Source of the DNA: Mucilaginibacter_A sp050955045 | GTDB taxonomy: Bacteria > Bacteroidota > Bacteroidia > Sphingobacteriales > Sphingobacteriaceae | Direction: 5' to 3' | Assembly (NCBI GenBank): GCA_050955045.1 | Contig: JBPBQV010000030.1 | Location: forward strand, 62,001 to 126,000 | Length of the DNA stretch: 64,000 bases | Made by a program: the position numbers and the translations under genes | Notes under the pieces: model-generated | Databases searched by the model: none | What the model was told of the DNA's origin: nothing | The model's input: only the letters and a program-made list of their open reading frames with translations | Part shown: positions 43,166 through 52,310 of the stretch, piece by piece | Position numbering within the stretch: the first letter of the stretch is position 1 | Layout: each line of letters starts with the position of its first letter

Positions 43166-43681
43166 ATGTTTCTCGAAAAACTAAAAAACATCAAAGCTTT
43201 TATTCTGGATGTGGACGGCGTTTTAACCAACGGTGATATCACAGTTACAGAAAACGGCGACCAGATGCGGCATTTTAATGTAAAAGATGGTTACGCCATT
43301 AATCACGCTATTAAATCCGGTTATTATATTGCAGTGATTTCTGGCGGAAGATCTCAAGGTGTTTTATCCAGATTGAATGGTTTGGGTGTAAAAGATGTTT
43401 TTCTGGGAATCAGCCATAAATTAGAAGTTTACGAACGCATTATAGCCGATATGAAACTGAACCCGGAAGATATTTTGTACATGGGCGATGACATTCCGGA
43501 TTTGGATATCATGAAAAAAGTAGGTTTACCCACTTGTCCGGCTGATGCTTGCGAAGAAGTAAAAGCTGTTGCAGCATATATTTCGCCAGTTTTAGGCGGA
43601 AGAGGTTGCGTACGCGATGTAATTGAAAAAGTGCTAAAAATCCAGGATAAATGGATGAAGGAAAACGCAACCAGTTTTTAG
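43166..43681 (+). CDS. KdsC-like HAD phosphatase (KDO 8-phosphate phosphatase family)
   Basis: 171-residue single-domain HAD of the C0 type. FILDVDGVLTNGDITV (12-27) has both catalytic Asp residues, AVISGG is motif II, and ILYMGDDIPDLDIMKKVG near 105 is motif IV. C0 HADs form tetramers and act on KDO-8-P or similar nonulosonic/sugar phosphates in LPS assembly. No kdsA or kdsB is nearby, so the substrate is not certain. Confidence 0.9.
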   Translation: MFLEKLKNIKAFILDVDGVLTNGDITVTENGDQMRHFNVKDGYAINHAIKSGYYIAVISGGRSQGVLSRLNGLGVKDVFLGISHKLEVYERIIADMKLNPEDILYMGDDIPDLDIMKKVGLPTCPADACEEVKAVAAYISPVLGGRGCVRDVIEKVLKIQDKWMKENATSF

Positions 43682-43699
43682 TTTTCTTAAATTTATATC

Positions 43700-43714
43700 G
43701 ATAAAAGAAGCATC
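43700..43714 (-). repeat. 15-bp word, TC class, exact, abutting a start codon
   Basis: GATAAAAGAAGCATC ends immediately before the maf ATG at 43715. Confidence 0.86.
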
Positions 43715-44287
43715 ATGCAAAAATTTCCAGCTATCATTCTTGCTTCTAAATCACCGCGCCGGCAGGAATTACTTCGTTTAATGAACTTCGATTTTCGCGT
43801 AGTTTTAAAAGAAGTGGATGAATCTTATCCACAAAACTTAAAGCCAGAAGAAATTGCTGTTTTTATCGCCCAAAAAAAAGCAGTCGCTTTTGATGAAATG
43901 GTGGATAATGAAATTGTAATTACGGCCGATACGATTGTTTCTATCGATGATCAGATCCTTGGCAAACCAGAAACACCTGAACATGCTGTAGCAATGTTGC
44001 AACTGCTTTCAGGAAGAAAACATCAGGTAATTACTGGCGTAAGTTTATTGTACAAGCATCAGCAAAACACTTTTTTTGATGTTTCTGAAGTACTTTTTCG
44101 CCCGCTTTTGGAGGAGGAAATACGTTATTATGTAGCTAATTTTAACCCGATGGACAAAGCTGGTGCATACGGCATCCAGGAATGGATCGGGCTGGCTGGC
44201 ATCCAGCGCATTGAAGGGTCTTATACAAATGTAGTTGGTTTGCCTACTGAGAAATTGTATCAGCAGTTGATTGCAATCAGTAAGTAA
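43715..44287 (+). CDS. maf: Maf-like nucleoside triphosphate pyrophosphatase
   Basis: 190 residues. LASKSPRRQELLRLM (9-23) is the Maf signature, followed by ADTIVSIDDQILGKP near 70 with the catalytic Asp, and YGIQEWIGLAGIQRIEGSYTNVVGLP near 150. Maf enzymes hydrolyse dTTP, UTP and modified nucleotides to monophosphates, cleansing the pool. The start ATG is preceded directly by a 15-bp word, an unusual 5' context. It follows the KdsC-like gene by 33 bp. Confidence 0.95.
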   Translation: MQKFPAIILASKSPRRQELLRLMNFDFRVVLKEVDESYPQNLKPEEIAVFIAQKKAVAFDEMVDNEIVITADTIVSIDDQILGKPETPEHAVAMLQLLSGRKHQVITGVSLLYKHQQNTFFDVSEVLFRPLLEEEIRYYVANFNPMDKAGAYGIQEWIGLAGIQRIEGSYTNVVGLPTEKLYQQLIAISK

Positions 44288-44367
44288 TTGATGTTTAAAA
44301 ACAATCGTTATATTTATTACGAGAATAAAGTTCTCACACTTTAACTTTTTAAATCAAATTAAAAGCA

Positions 44368-44610
44368 ATGGAAAATAGCAATGATAAATCTGTGATGGAT
44401 CATATTAAAGAACTTACCGTAAGGGAAGAGCATTTGCATGGCAAAGAAAATTTAAGTGATGACGATGTAAATGAACTGCACAAAATAAAATCAGAACTGG
44501 ATCAATACTGGGACTTATTACGGCAACGTCGGGCTTTGCAAGATGCAGGCGGAAATCCTGATAATGCTAAAATCCGTTCTAAAGATACAATTGACAAATA
44601 CGTAGAATAA
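44368..44610 (+). CDS. DUF2630 family protein
   Basis: 80 residues, all helical and charged. DHIKELTVREEHLHG (about 11-25) and KIKSELDQYWDLLRQRRAL (about 42-60) match the DUF2630 family. Function unknown; such short proteins occur in soil bacteria and some Bacteroidota. A hairpin with matched arms closes this gene and the convergent Ppx gene. Confidence 0.85.
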   Translation: MENSNDKSVMDHIKELTVREEHLHGKENLSDDDVNELHKIKSELDQYWDLLRQRRALQDAGGNPDNAKIRSKDTIDKYVE

Positions 44611-44623
44611 AAGTTCTCTTAGA

Positions 44624-44670
44624 AATAAAACCACAGTTACCAAATTGAATTTGTTGGCTGTGGTTTTATT
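44624..44670. terminator. bidirectional terminator between DUF2630 and Ppx/GppA genes
   Basis: AATAAAACCACAG (44624-44636) pairs with CTGTGGTTTTATT (44658-44670); both orientations carry T/A-rich ends. Confidence 0.82.
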
Positions 44671-45601
44671 ATTTTCTCTCTAACATTTCCATCAAAACAC
44701 CTTCTTTCAAAGAATAAGTAGTCATGCTTAATTGGAGAATTTGCAATTTTTGCACGATAAAAGAAGCAAGCAGTGAAGCAACTACAATCATATCAACCCG
44801 CAACGGGATTATTCCTTTTTTGTTGAGCCTTTCTTCGTGGTTGGAATGCTGTAACCAACGTGCAACTTGCTCAAAATCAGAGATTTCAAAATCGTAGGTT
44901 TTGATTTTTTTAATATCGAAAGTATGGCTTTTTTCTAGCTCAATCATTTCTGCATAAGTTTCAAAAGAACCAGCCGAACCAATCAGTTGCTGCACTTCGT
45001 GTTTTTTAACTGATAAAAACAGCATTTGTAATTGTTCTTCCAGATAATCATTCAGCTTTTGAATGTTTTCTTCCGTTATCGGATCAACCTGATGGAAAAG
45101 TTGCTGCAAGCGTTGCGCACCAATTTCAAAACTGTGTTTCCAGTAAATTTCCTGCTGGTCGCACAAAATAAATTCTACGCTGCCGCCGCCAATATCTAAA
45201 ATCAAGGCTTTTTCTGCGGACAAAATGCCAGAGCTTTTAACGCCTTTGTAAATTAATCCGGCTTCCTGCAAACCATCAATCACTTCAATTTCAATTCCGG
45301 TTTTTTCCTGCACTTCCCGGATAAAATCTAAACCATTTTTGGTGCTGCGGATAGCCGAAGTTGCTACCGCATGAACTTGCAATGCTTCTTTTATCGCTAT
45401 TTTTTCGGCAAAAAGCTGCATCGTTTTCAGGCCGCGTTCAAACGCTTCTGCTTTAATCAAACCATCTTTCATGCCGCCTTCGCCCAATTTTACAGCTTCT
45501 GTTAGATGCAGGATTTCTTTAAAACTGTTTTCAGCTTTTTCAGCAATTAACAAATGAAAAGTGTTAGTGCCGAGATCCATCACAGCGATGCGTTTGTTCA
45601 T
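44669..45601 (-). CDS. exopolyphosphatase / pppGpp phosphatase (Ppx/GppA family)
   Basis: 310 residues of the sugar-kinase/Hsp70-like ATPase fold. MDLGTNTFHLLIAE (8-21) is the first phosphate loop, VATSAIRSTKNG near 78 the conserved middle, and LILDIGGGSVEF near 137 the second phosphate motif. It lacks the C-terminal HD domain, so it is the short form. It would shorten polyphosphate or remove a phosphate from pppGpp. Three 15-bp words lie in its coding region. Confidence 0.92.
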   Translation of the reverse strand: MNKRIAVMDLGTNTFHLLIAEKAENSFKEILHLTEAVKLGEGGMKDGLIKAEAFERGLKTMQLFAEKIAIKEALQVHAVATSAIRSTKNGLDFIREVQEKTGIEIEVIDGLQEAGLIYKGVKSSGILSAEKALILDIGGGSVEFILCDQQEIYWKHSFEIGAQRLQQLFHQVDPITEENIQKLNDYLEEQLQMLFLSVKKHEVQQLIGSAGSFETYAEMIELEKSHTFDIKKIKTYDFEISDFEQVARWLQHSNHEERLNKKGIIPLRVDMIVVASLLASFIVQKLQILQLSMTTYSLKEGVLMEMLERK

Positions 45602-45669
45602 ACACCGAAGATGCAGAAATAAATTTGTGTGTTTACTATTTTGTTATCCTGCGCTTGTCGACCTTTTGG

Positions 45670-45684
45670 CATACTTCTTTTATC
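45670..45684 (+). repeat. 15-bp word, TC class
   Basis: CATACTTCTTTTATC followed by ACCCAAAAATTC, between the Ppx gene and the ABC permease. Confidence 0.82.
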
Positions 45685-45696
45685 ACCCAAAAATTC

Positions 45697-47028
45697 TCAT
45701 TCTTTATAAAAAAACCACTTGGCCAGCTCTTTATAGCTTGCTTTTTTGCCGTACATTAATACGCCAACGCGGTAAATGCGTGCGGCAACCCAGGTGGTAA
45801 ATAAAAATCCGACAACCATCATCACCATGGATATTGCTAATTGCCAATCGGGTACACCGAATGGAATGCGTACCATCATCGCAATAGGAGCCGTGAATGG
45901 AATGATGGAAAGCCAGAAAGCCAGCGTACTATCGGGATTATTGACCAAAAAAGCAAATGATAACATGTAAGTAAATAACAGCGGCAGCGTAATAGGGAAC
46001 ATAAACTGCTGCGTTTCCGTTTCGCTATCTACTGCCGAACCAACGGCTGCAAATAAAGCACTGTAAAGCAGGTATCCCGATAGAAAATAAAAGATAAAGC
46101 AGCCTATAATATACACGTAATTAATGCCTTCCAAACTCTTCATAAAATTCATGATCGGGTTGCTAATTGGCATCGTTGTGGTTTGAGCGGTACTGTTTTT
46201 ACCACCTTTTAGTTGAGCCTGACTGCTTTGTTCGGTCGTGTTTTCTTTTTGGGTGAAAGCTTTTTCGGCGATATTGGTAACCGCTGTAGAAAGGATAATC
46301 CACAATAAAAACTGCGTTAAACCAACCAAACCAACGCCCAAAATTTTGCCCAGCATCAGCTGAAAAGGTTTTACCGAAGAAACAATTACTTCAATTACGC
46401 GGTTGGTTTTTTCCTCAATTACGCCGCGCATTACTTGTGCACCATAAATAAACAGCGAAAGATAAATTAGAATAGCCGAAGCAACGCCAATGCCATACGC
46501 CGAAGCCAGGTTACTGTCTTTCTCGCCATCGGCTGTCAGTTGTTTGGTTTCTGCGGAGATACTGCTTTTTAAACCGCTTAATTTAGAAATATCAATACCA
46601 GAAGCCGCCATATTATTGCTGGTTGCAACGGCATTTAATTGTGATTCTACTTCGTTTACCAGTGCAAAATTGGGTTTTTTTTCGGAGAAGATTTGCGCGC
46701 TACTTTTATCAGTGAAATTTTTGGCGATGAAAAGGATAAACAAATTGTCGTTCTTTTTTGCAGCTTTTTTAGCTTCTGATAAAGATTGATTTAAAGTGCT
46801 GAAATGAATATTTTTATGATCTTTCAGTTTGCCGACAAACATTCCGCTTTCGTCAATCACCTTTACTTCACGTATTTTATTCAGACTGTCGCTGTTTTTG
46901 GCGATCAAATATATTACGCCGTACATCGCCAGGATTAATAACGGAACCAGAAAAGTCATCAAAATAAAAGATTTCTTTTTTACCCGCGCCAAATATTCAC
47001 GCTGAATGATGAGTAGAGTTTTGTTCAT
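45697..47028 (-). CDS. ABC-2 type transporter permease (NatB-like)
   Basis: 443 residues. A short cytoplasmic end and one helix (residues 20-43) precede a large extracytoplasmic domain to about 180, then five or six membrane helices, with AQVMRGVIEEKTNRVIEVIVSSVKP near 200 as the ABC2 coupling helix region. This layout fits ABC2_membrane_3/NatB exporters. The partner ATPase begins 12 bp upstream. Likely an exporter of ions, lipids or small molecules; the substrate is unknown. Confidence 0.9.
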   Translation of the reverse strand: MNKTLLIIQREYLARVKKKSFILMTFLVPLLILAMYGVIYLIAKNSDSLNKIREVKVIDESGMFVGKLKDHKNIHFSTLNQSLSEAKKAAKKNDNLFILFIAKNFTDKSSAQIFSEKKPNFALVNEVESQLNAVATSNNMAASGIDISKLSGLKSSISAETKQLTADGEKDSNLASAYGIGVASAILIYLSLFIYGAQVMRGVIEEKTNRVIEVIVSSVKPFQLMLGKILGVGLVGLTQFLLWIILSTAVTNIAEKAFTQKENTTEQSSQAQLKGGKNSTAQTTTMPISNPIMNFMKSLEGINYVYIIGCFIFYFLSGYLLYSALFAAVGSAVDSETETQQFMFPITLPLLFTYMLSFAFLVNNPDSTLAFWLSIIPFTAPIAMMVRIPFGVPDWQLAISMVMMVVGFLFTTWVAARIYRVGVLMYGKKASYKELAKWFFYKE

Positions 47029-47040
47029 GGCGATTTGGTT

Positions 47041-47943
47041 TTAGTAGATTTGGTTTACTTTCTCAATAAAAATTTCGTTCATCGTCGGGATGATTTCTTC
47101 TAAACGGTTAATGTTTACTTTCGGAATCAGGTAAGCCAATACTTCGTTTACCGTATAATTTTCTTTGAGTTTGATTTTCATCAAATCATTTTCCGAACCG
47201 GGAATATGTTGCAACAATTCAAAAGGTTCTGTTCCGTCAAAATTCAGTTTACCCGAAAATTCTATTTTATAAGTATTGTTTCTGTACGAATTGCGGATAG
47301 TTTTTACCGGCCCGTCCAGTATTTTGTGCGAACGGTTAATCAGCGCAATTGCATCACATAATTCCTCCACAGATTCCATTCGGTGTGTAGAAAAAATAAT
47401 GGTTGCACCTTTCCGATTCAGTTCCAGAATTTCATCTTTGATCACTTCCGCGTTAACCGGATCAAAACCGCTGAAAGGTTCATCTAAAATTATCAGTTCC
47501 GGATTGTGCAAAACTGTACTTACAAATTGCACTTTTTGCTGCATTCCTTTAGAAAGCTCTTCAATTTTTTTACTCCACCAATCGCTCATGTCCAGTTTTT
47601 CAAACCAGGTTTTAATGCGTTTTTCAGCTTCTGCTTTTGATAAACCTTTTAACTGAGCCAGATAAACCAGCTGCTCGCCAATTTCCATTTTTTTGTACAA
47701 ACCGCGTTCTTCCGGCAAATAACCGATGCGCTCAATATGCGACTGGTTTAATTTTTCTCCATTGAAGTAAATCTCGCCCGAATCTGGAGCCGTAATCTGG
47801 TTAATAATGCGGATCAAAGAAGTTTTTCCGGCACCGTTTGGACCAAGTAAGCCAAAAATTTCTCCGGATTTTACTTCCAGACTTACATCATCCAGCGCCC
47901 GATGTCCGGCGTATTGTTTCACAATGTTGCGGATACTTAACAT
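47041..47943 (-). CDS. ABC transporter ATP-binding protein (NatA-like)
   Basis: 300 residues. Walker A GPNGAGKTS (34-42), signature LSKGMQQKV near 133, Walker B LIILDEPFSGFDP near 157 and the H-loop FSTHRM near 190 are all intact. A C-terminal DUF4162-like extension of about 80 residues is typical of NatA/DrrA-type exporters. It energises the adjacent NatB-like permease. Confidence 0.93.
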   Translation of the reverse strand: MLSIRNIVKQYAGHRALDDVSLEVKSGEIFGLLGPNGAGKTSLIRIINQITAPDSGEIYFNGEKLNQSHIERIGYLPEERGLYKKMEIGEQLVYLAQLKGLSKAEAEKRIKTWFEKLDMSDWWSKKIEELSKGMQQKVQFVSTVLHNPELIILDEPFSGFDPVNAEVIKDEILELNRKGATIIFSTHRMESVEELCDAIALINRSHKILDGPVKTIRNSYRNNTYKIEFSGKLNFDGTEPFELLQHIPGSENDLMKIKLKENYTVNEVLAYLIPKVNINRLEEIIPTMNEIFIEKVNQIY

Positions 47944-47958
47944 AATGCTTCTTTTATC
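47944..47958 (+). repeat. 15-bp word, TC class, directly upstream of a gene
   Basis: AATGCTTCTTTTATC abuts the ABC ATPase start codon on the minus strand (rc reads word then ATG). Confidence 0.82.
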
Positions 47959-48365
47959 GGTGGTTTTTTGGATTAGAGGAAGTAAGGTAGAAAATGTTAC
48001 AAGGTAAAATTAAAATGATGCGATTGAAATATGTTTTCCTGTAAGTTATAAATTTATTTTACAAGCAGTCGGAAATTAGGGATAGTAAAATGCCACCAGT
48101 TCAATCCAGTGAGATAGTTTAGAAAGATATTCTATAAATTCATTTTTTTTCGTTTTTGGTTTGGATACGGTAATTGCGGAGTTAGATCTAACTACTTCTT
48201 AACCAAGTTTTTAAAATGCTAAAAACTACGTTTGCTTGTTTGTTTTCTGGAATTTTGATGCTTAAAATTGACATTTTGAGGCGTTATTATTTTAACCCGC
48301 TAGATAAATTAACCTAACAAAATTTACAAAATTAAGCAATAAGCTTTTTCGAAGCGGATACTAAC
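47959..48365. other. intergenic region, about 400 bp
   Basis: AT-rich, no convincing gene. A 33-codon ORF near 48217 has no start signal or family resemblance. It presumably contains the promoter of the ABC operon, but no clean TAnnTTTG box was seen. Confidence 0.5.
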
Positions 48366-48401
48366 CTGATGCTTCTTTTATCCCGATAAAAGAAGCATCA
48401 G
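48366..48401. terminator. perfect palindrome of two exact 15-bp words
   Basis: CTGATGCTTCTTTTATC, CC, GATAAAAGAAGCATCAG: arms of 17 bp with a 2-base centre. It lies just downstream of the GT2 gene on the minus strand. Confidence 0.9.
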
Positions 48402-48423
48402 ATCATATTTTTTTGAATATCAA

Positions 48424-49335
48424 TTAAACTAATTTGCTAACTTTTTCGATTTCTGGTTTAAAAAATAGGGAATTCCAAGTAGTTTTCCATACCATTTTAA
48501 TAAACGGCCAGCGGTCGTTTTTACGGGTAATTGCAATACGGAGCGGCAATAAAAATATCCTGTGTACCCAAGTAGACCAAAAACTTAATTCGCCTTCATG
48601 CAGGCGTTTGGTGTACATTTCATTTCTAAAACCATGGTTAAACTTCCAGATAGAAGATTTTGGGTCGTAAAAAACGTTACTTGGGTTGTTGTTTGGCGAT
48701 TTATGGATTACCACACTATTTTCCACCAGTAAACCGGCTAAACCATTGGCCACAATGCGTTTAGAATATTCAATATCATCACACCAGATAAAATATTCTT
48801 TAATCGGCAAACCTACTTTTGCTACAGCTTTTGCAGAAAGCAGCATGGAAACAAAAGTTCCAAACTGTATCAAAGGCAATTTGGTATCCGCCCGAAAAGA
48901 CAGTTTATCAAGTTTTTTCTGATCTTCCAATACATAGGTTTTATTCATTTCATGGACGCTGTGATCTGTCCAGAGCACTTTGCCAGATAAAAAACCTATA
49001 TTTTCCTGCTGATCACCCAAGTCTTCCAAGGGTTTAACCAGTTGCTGCAAAGCATCATTTTCCGGAATCACATCATCATCCATCAGCCAAATCCACTCAG
49101 CACCGTGGTTATATGCTGTTTTTATGCCGTAAGAAAAGCCGCCTGCGCCGCCGTTATTTTCTTTTGTATAAATAGTTGCATTTTGTTTGGATAACCATTC
49201 TTGCGTGTTATCGGTAGAGCCATTGTTGATAACAATAATCTCATCAGGCTTTCTAGTTTGTTCCTGCACCGATTGAAGGCATTTTTTGAGTAAGTCCAAA
49301 CGGTTATAGGTAACAATAACAGCAATAATTTTCAT
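48424..49335 (-). CDS. glycosyltransferase family 2
   Basis: 303 residues of the GT-A fold. VTYNRLDLLKKCLQS near 7, IIVINNGSTDNTQEW near 34 and the metal-binding LMDDDVIPE near 83 are clear; WCDDIEYSKR near 185 holds the catalytic-base ED-like motif. The arrangement resembles rhamnosyl/galactofuranosyl transferases of the GlfT2/WbbL type. The acceptor is unknown. A divergent GT14 gene lies 500 bp away, so this may be a second small glycan locus. Confidence 0.9.
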   Translation of the reverse strand: MKIIAVIVTYNRLDLLKKCLQSVQEQTRKPDEIIVINNGSTDNTQEWLSKQNATIYTKENNGGAGGFSYGIKTAYNHGAEWIWLMDDDVIPENDALQQLVKPLEDLGDQQENIGFLSGKVLWTDHSVHEMNKTYVLEDQKKLDKLSFRADTKLPLIQFGTFVSMLLSAKAVAKVGLPIKEYFIWCDDIEYSKRIVANGLAGLLVENSVVIHKSPNNNPSNVFYDPKSSIWKFNHGFRNEMYTKRLHEGELSFWSTWVHRIFLLPLRIAITRKNDRWPFIKMVWKTTWNSLFFKPEIEKVSKLV

Positions 49336-49838
49336 AAAAAATGAATGTGTAATTTAAGTTTGTAGCTTTTTGAAAAATTTTTCCAGCATCAACTTCGTAT
49401 AATATATACAATACTGATATTACGAGAAATAATTGGATGTGGATTGATATAGAGCATTTTTCAAGTTTGATTAAATAACTATTTAAGCTAGGATAATCTA
49501 ATGACAACTATCTGTACAACTTGTTTTTATGAATATATAATATATAATTTTTAGAAGTATTATTAAATATTTATAATGAAATAAGTTAAATTTAAAAAAA
49601 CTATTACCTTATATTTTTCATTTATTAAGGACGATTGGTTACTTATTACAGATCTGTAATTGTGTAAATTCTGTTTCCAGTCGATAAAATGGTATCAATT
49701 TTATCTTGCGCCTCAAATTTTAGCCCGGTCAGATCAAACGTATTGAAGGTTTTCGATCAATGTTAAAATCATTTTACAAATATCAGTTTGCTGAAACAGA
49801 GTATTAAAAAACTACTAATTATTATTAAAACATTATAA
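49336..49838. other. 503-bp intergenic region between divergent glycosyltransferases
   Basis: AT-rich, no convincing ORF, tRNA or copy of the 15-bp word. It should hold both promoters, but neither fits the Bacteroidota consensus well by eye. Confidence 0.5.
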
Positions 49839-50768
49839 ATGAACAAAGCATACATCATCATGGCACATAAAAGTCCGAATCAGGTTCACAGACTGGTTTC
49901 AAGGCTGAATGACGGCAGTTCTACATTTTTTATACATATTGATCAAAAAGCAGAATTTTCTCAATTTTCAAGTTTGAATAATTTTGGCGATACTGTTCAT
50001 TTTACAGAACGATTTGATGCAACCTGGGGTGGTTACGGCCTAATTAAACCGTACTTAAGTGCCATGCAAACCGTGAAAGAATCTCCGAAAAAATTTGACC
50101 GGATTCTTTTACTTAGCGGCCAGGATTATCCGATTAAAAGTAATGCAGATATCAATCTTTTTTTTGAAAACTCTCCGCATTCTAACTTTATCAATTACTT
50201 CCCTATTCCTAACTATCAGAAATGGCCTGGCGGAGACCGCGGTGGTTTGTACCGCGTTGATAAATACTATTTTGGCACTAAATGGTATGAGTTTTTCTTA
50301 TCCAAATCTTTAAATTTGCTCTCAACTTATATTCCTTTTTTAAGGAGGAAAATGCCAAACGGAATGAGGCCATACACCGGCCAAACCTGGTGGAATTTGG
50401 ATATGTATGCGCTAAACTATATTTTAAATTATCATGCAAAACATCCAGAATATATAGCTTTTCACAAACATACTTTTGTGGCCGATGAATTATTTGTGCA
50501 GATGATTATTGGCAATTCTAAAGATGAAAAACTGCTTCAAAGTATAGAAAACAGCGAAAAACGGTTTACCATCTGGCCGAAAGCAAACAGTGCACATCCA
50601 AAAATAATGGGTAAAACAGATATTGAAGCGATTAAAGCTTCGGAAGATTTATTTGCCAGAAAATTTGATGAAAACGTAGATACAGAAATAATGGATTTGA
50701 TCGATCAGCAAATTTTGCTTGTTGATGATAATCCTAAACCTGTTGTTCCGCTGATTGCTTATGTTTAA
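49839..50768 (+). CDS. GT14 (core-2/I-branching type) beta-glycosyltransferase
   Basis: 309 residues. AYIIMAHKSPNQVHRLVSRL (4-23) and FFIHIDQKAEF near 31 are the N-terminal markers of family GT14; RILLLSGQDYPIK near 88 and TWWNLDMYALNYI with a later VADELFVQMI region complete the pattern. GT14 enzymes add GlcNAc or xylose in beta-1,6 or related linkages. In bacteria they decorate surface polysaccharides. The protein is soluble with no membrane anchor. Confidence 0.9.
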   Translation: MNKAYIIMAHKSPNQVHRLVSRLNDGSSTFFIHIDQKAEFSQFSSLNNFGDTVHFTERFDATWGGYGLIKPYLSAMQTVKESPKKFDRILLLSGQDYPIKSNADINLFFENSPHSNFINYFPIPNYQKWPGGDRGGLYRVDKYYFGTKWYEFFLSKSLNLLSTYIPFLRRKMPNGMRPYTGQTWWNLDMYALNYILNYHAKHPEYIAFHKHTFVADELFVQMIIGNSKDEKLLQSIENSEKRFTIWPKANSAHPKIMGKTDIEAIKASEDLFARKFDENVDTEIMDLIDQQILLVDDNPKPVVPLIAYV

Positions 50769-50801
50769 AAAGCATCTTTTTTAGTAAAACCATTTCCCTG
50801 C

Positions 50802-50816
50802 AATACTTCTTTTATC
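50802..50816 (+). repeat. 15-bp word, TC class
   Basis: AATACTTCTTTTATC followed by AATAAAAAAGTT and the ATG at 50829. Confidence 0.82.
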
Positions 50817-50828
50817 AATAAAAAAGTT

Positions 50829-51545
50829 ATGTCAGGTTTACAAAATTTCGTACAGCTGCAAGTTTCCGATGGAACTACTATGCAAGCTTATACTTCTATT
50901 CCAACACAAGGTAAAAGCCCGTTTCCAGGATTAATTTTGTTTCAGGAAGCTTTTGGCGTTAATCATCATATCCGCAAACTGGCAGATCGTTTTGCAGATG
51001 AAGGATATCTGGTTATCGCGCCGGAGCTTTTCCACCGTTCCGGCCCCGCGGGTTTAGAAATTGATTATACCAATTTCCCATCTGCCATGCCACATATGCA
51101 AGCCGTTACGGTTGATGGTTTGGAAGCTGATATTCATGCGGCCTGGAACTGGCTACAAAATAATTCGCAGGTAGAATCCGGAAAAATTGTAGCAACCGGT
51201 TATTGCATGGGCGGCCGTGTAAGTTTTCTGGCAAATACTTTGTTGCCGTTTAAAGCAGTAGCTTCTTACTATGGCGGTGGCATTGCGCCCGATTTGATTA
51301 AAAGAGCTACATCAATCAATGCGCCACATTTATTTTTCTGGGCAGGAAAAGATCAGCATATTCCAAAAGAACAAATTGAAACGATTAAAACTGAACTGAC
51401 CAACGCCGGAAAGAACTTCATCAATGTAGAAATGTCTGCTGCTGATCATGGTTTCTTTTGCGATGAACGAACCAGTTTTAATGCCGATGCCGCAACATTA
51501 GCCTGGGGCCTAACACTAGAGTTTTTTATCAATAAGTTGAAGTAG
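50829..51545 (+). CDS. dienelactone hydrolase family protein
   Basis: 238 residues of the alpha/beta-hydrolase fold. The nucleophile elbow ATGYCMGGR near 124 has Cys as in dienelactone hydrolase; the Asp is in AGKDQHIP near 174 and the His in AADHGFFCDE near 205. The start MSGLQNFVQLQVSDGT has no signal peptide. Substrates range from dienelactones to ester prodrug-like compounds, so no specific pathway is implied. Confidence 0.92.
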   Translation: MSGLQNFVQLQVSDGTTMQAYTSIPTQGKSPFPGLILFQEAFGVNHHIRKLADRFADEGYLVIAPELFHRSGPAGLEIDYTNFPSAMPHMQAVTVDGLEADIHAAWNWLQNNSQVESGKIVATGYCMGGRVSFLANTLLPFKAVASYYGGGIAPDLIKRATSINAPHLFFWAGKDQHIPKEQIETIKTELTNAGKNFINVEMSAADHGFFCDERTSFNADAATLAWGLTLEFFINKLK

Positions 51546-51612
51546 CCTATTTAGGTATAGATATTTGCTGCCACCTGAAGCCTTTTACCTCGCACCTCAA
51601 ACCTCATACCCA

Positions 51613-52287
51613 ATGCTTCAACTTCCTGCTGATGGCGGAATGCTTTATACCGAAACTAACCTTAACAATAGTTTCCCCGAACCGCTTAATACCATTACTT
51701 CCGGTTTCTTTTTCATTTTGGCCCTTTACTGGATTTTACGGTTAAAGGGCTTTTCTAAACAATACGTTTTTCTCAGTTTGGCTTCCTGGATTTTATTGAT
51801 TGGCAGCACTGGCGGCACGCTTTATCATGGTTTACGCACGTATCCGGTTTTTATCATGATGGATTGGCTACCTATTTCGATTCTATGTTTGCTGGCCAGC
51901 GTTTACTTTTGGATCAAGTTTTCGGGCAAATGGTTTGTTGGTGCAATTGCGCTAATTGCTTTTATTTTGATTGAAACTCAGGTAAGGAAGCTGATACACG
52001 GTAACAATTTGCAATTAGGCATCAGCTTAAATTATGCCGCAATGGTTTTGATGATTTTGCTGCCTTTGGTTTTATTATTAATCAAGATGAAAGGCCACAA
52101 CTGGCAAATAATTGCAACTGCATTGTTTTCCTTTGGAGTTGCTTTGTTTTTTCGAATTGCAGATAGTTGGAATTTACTTTCGGTTGGAACACATTTCTTA
52201 TGGCATACTTTCGGCGTAATTGCCACAGTCTTAATGTTTATATTTTTAAAGCGAATTTCAGAAGATCAGTTGGTGAAGTTAAACTGA
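51613..52287 (+). CDS. ceramidase-like seven-helix membrane protein
   Basis: 224 residues from ATG 51613. An in-frame start 48 bp earlier would translate a repeat-like CCT-rich stretch and is less likely. Seven hydrophobic helices. GGTLYHGLRTYPVFIMMDWLPISIL near 76-100 has the HxxxxxxxxxxD pattern of the alkaline ceramidase/PAQR-CREST group, and the final SVGTHFLWHTFG supplies the two His zinc ligands. A hydrolase of ceramide or related amides in the membrane is plausible, since Sphingobacteriales make sphingolipids. Confidence 0.8.
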   Translation: MLQLPADGGMLYTETNLNNSFPEPLNTITSGFFFILALYWILRLKGFSKQYVFLSLASWILLIGSTGGTLYHGLRTYPVFIMMDWLPISILCLLASVYFWIKFSGKWFVGAIALIAFILIETQVRKLIHGNNLQLGISLNYAAMVLMILLPLVLLLIKMKGHNWQIIATALFSFGVALFFRIADSWNLLSVGTHFLWHTFGVIATVLMFIFLKRISEDQLVKLN

Positions 52288-52300
52288 TGCTTCTTTTATC
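52286..52300 (+). repeat. 15-bp word, TC class, exact
   Basis: GATGCTTCTTTTATC then AGCATAAAAACT, overlapping the stop of the ceramidase-like gene and just before the convergent HAD gene. Confidence 0.86.
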
Positions 52301-52310
52301 AGCATAAAAA

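Noticed and set aside
48217..48318. A 33-codon ORF in the ABC/GT2 intergenic region
   Set aside because: No signal peptide, no promoter-like box and no recognisable family; such length is expected by chance in this AT-rich stretch.
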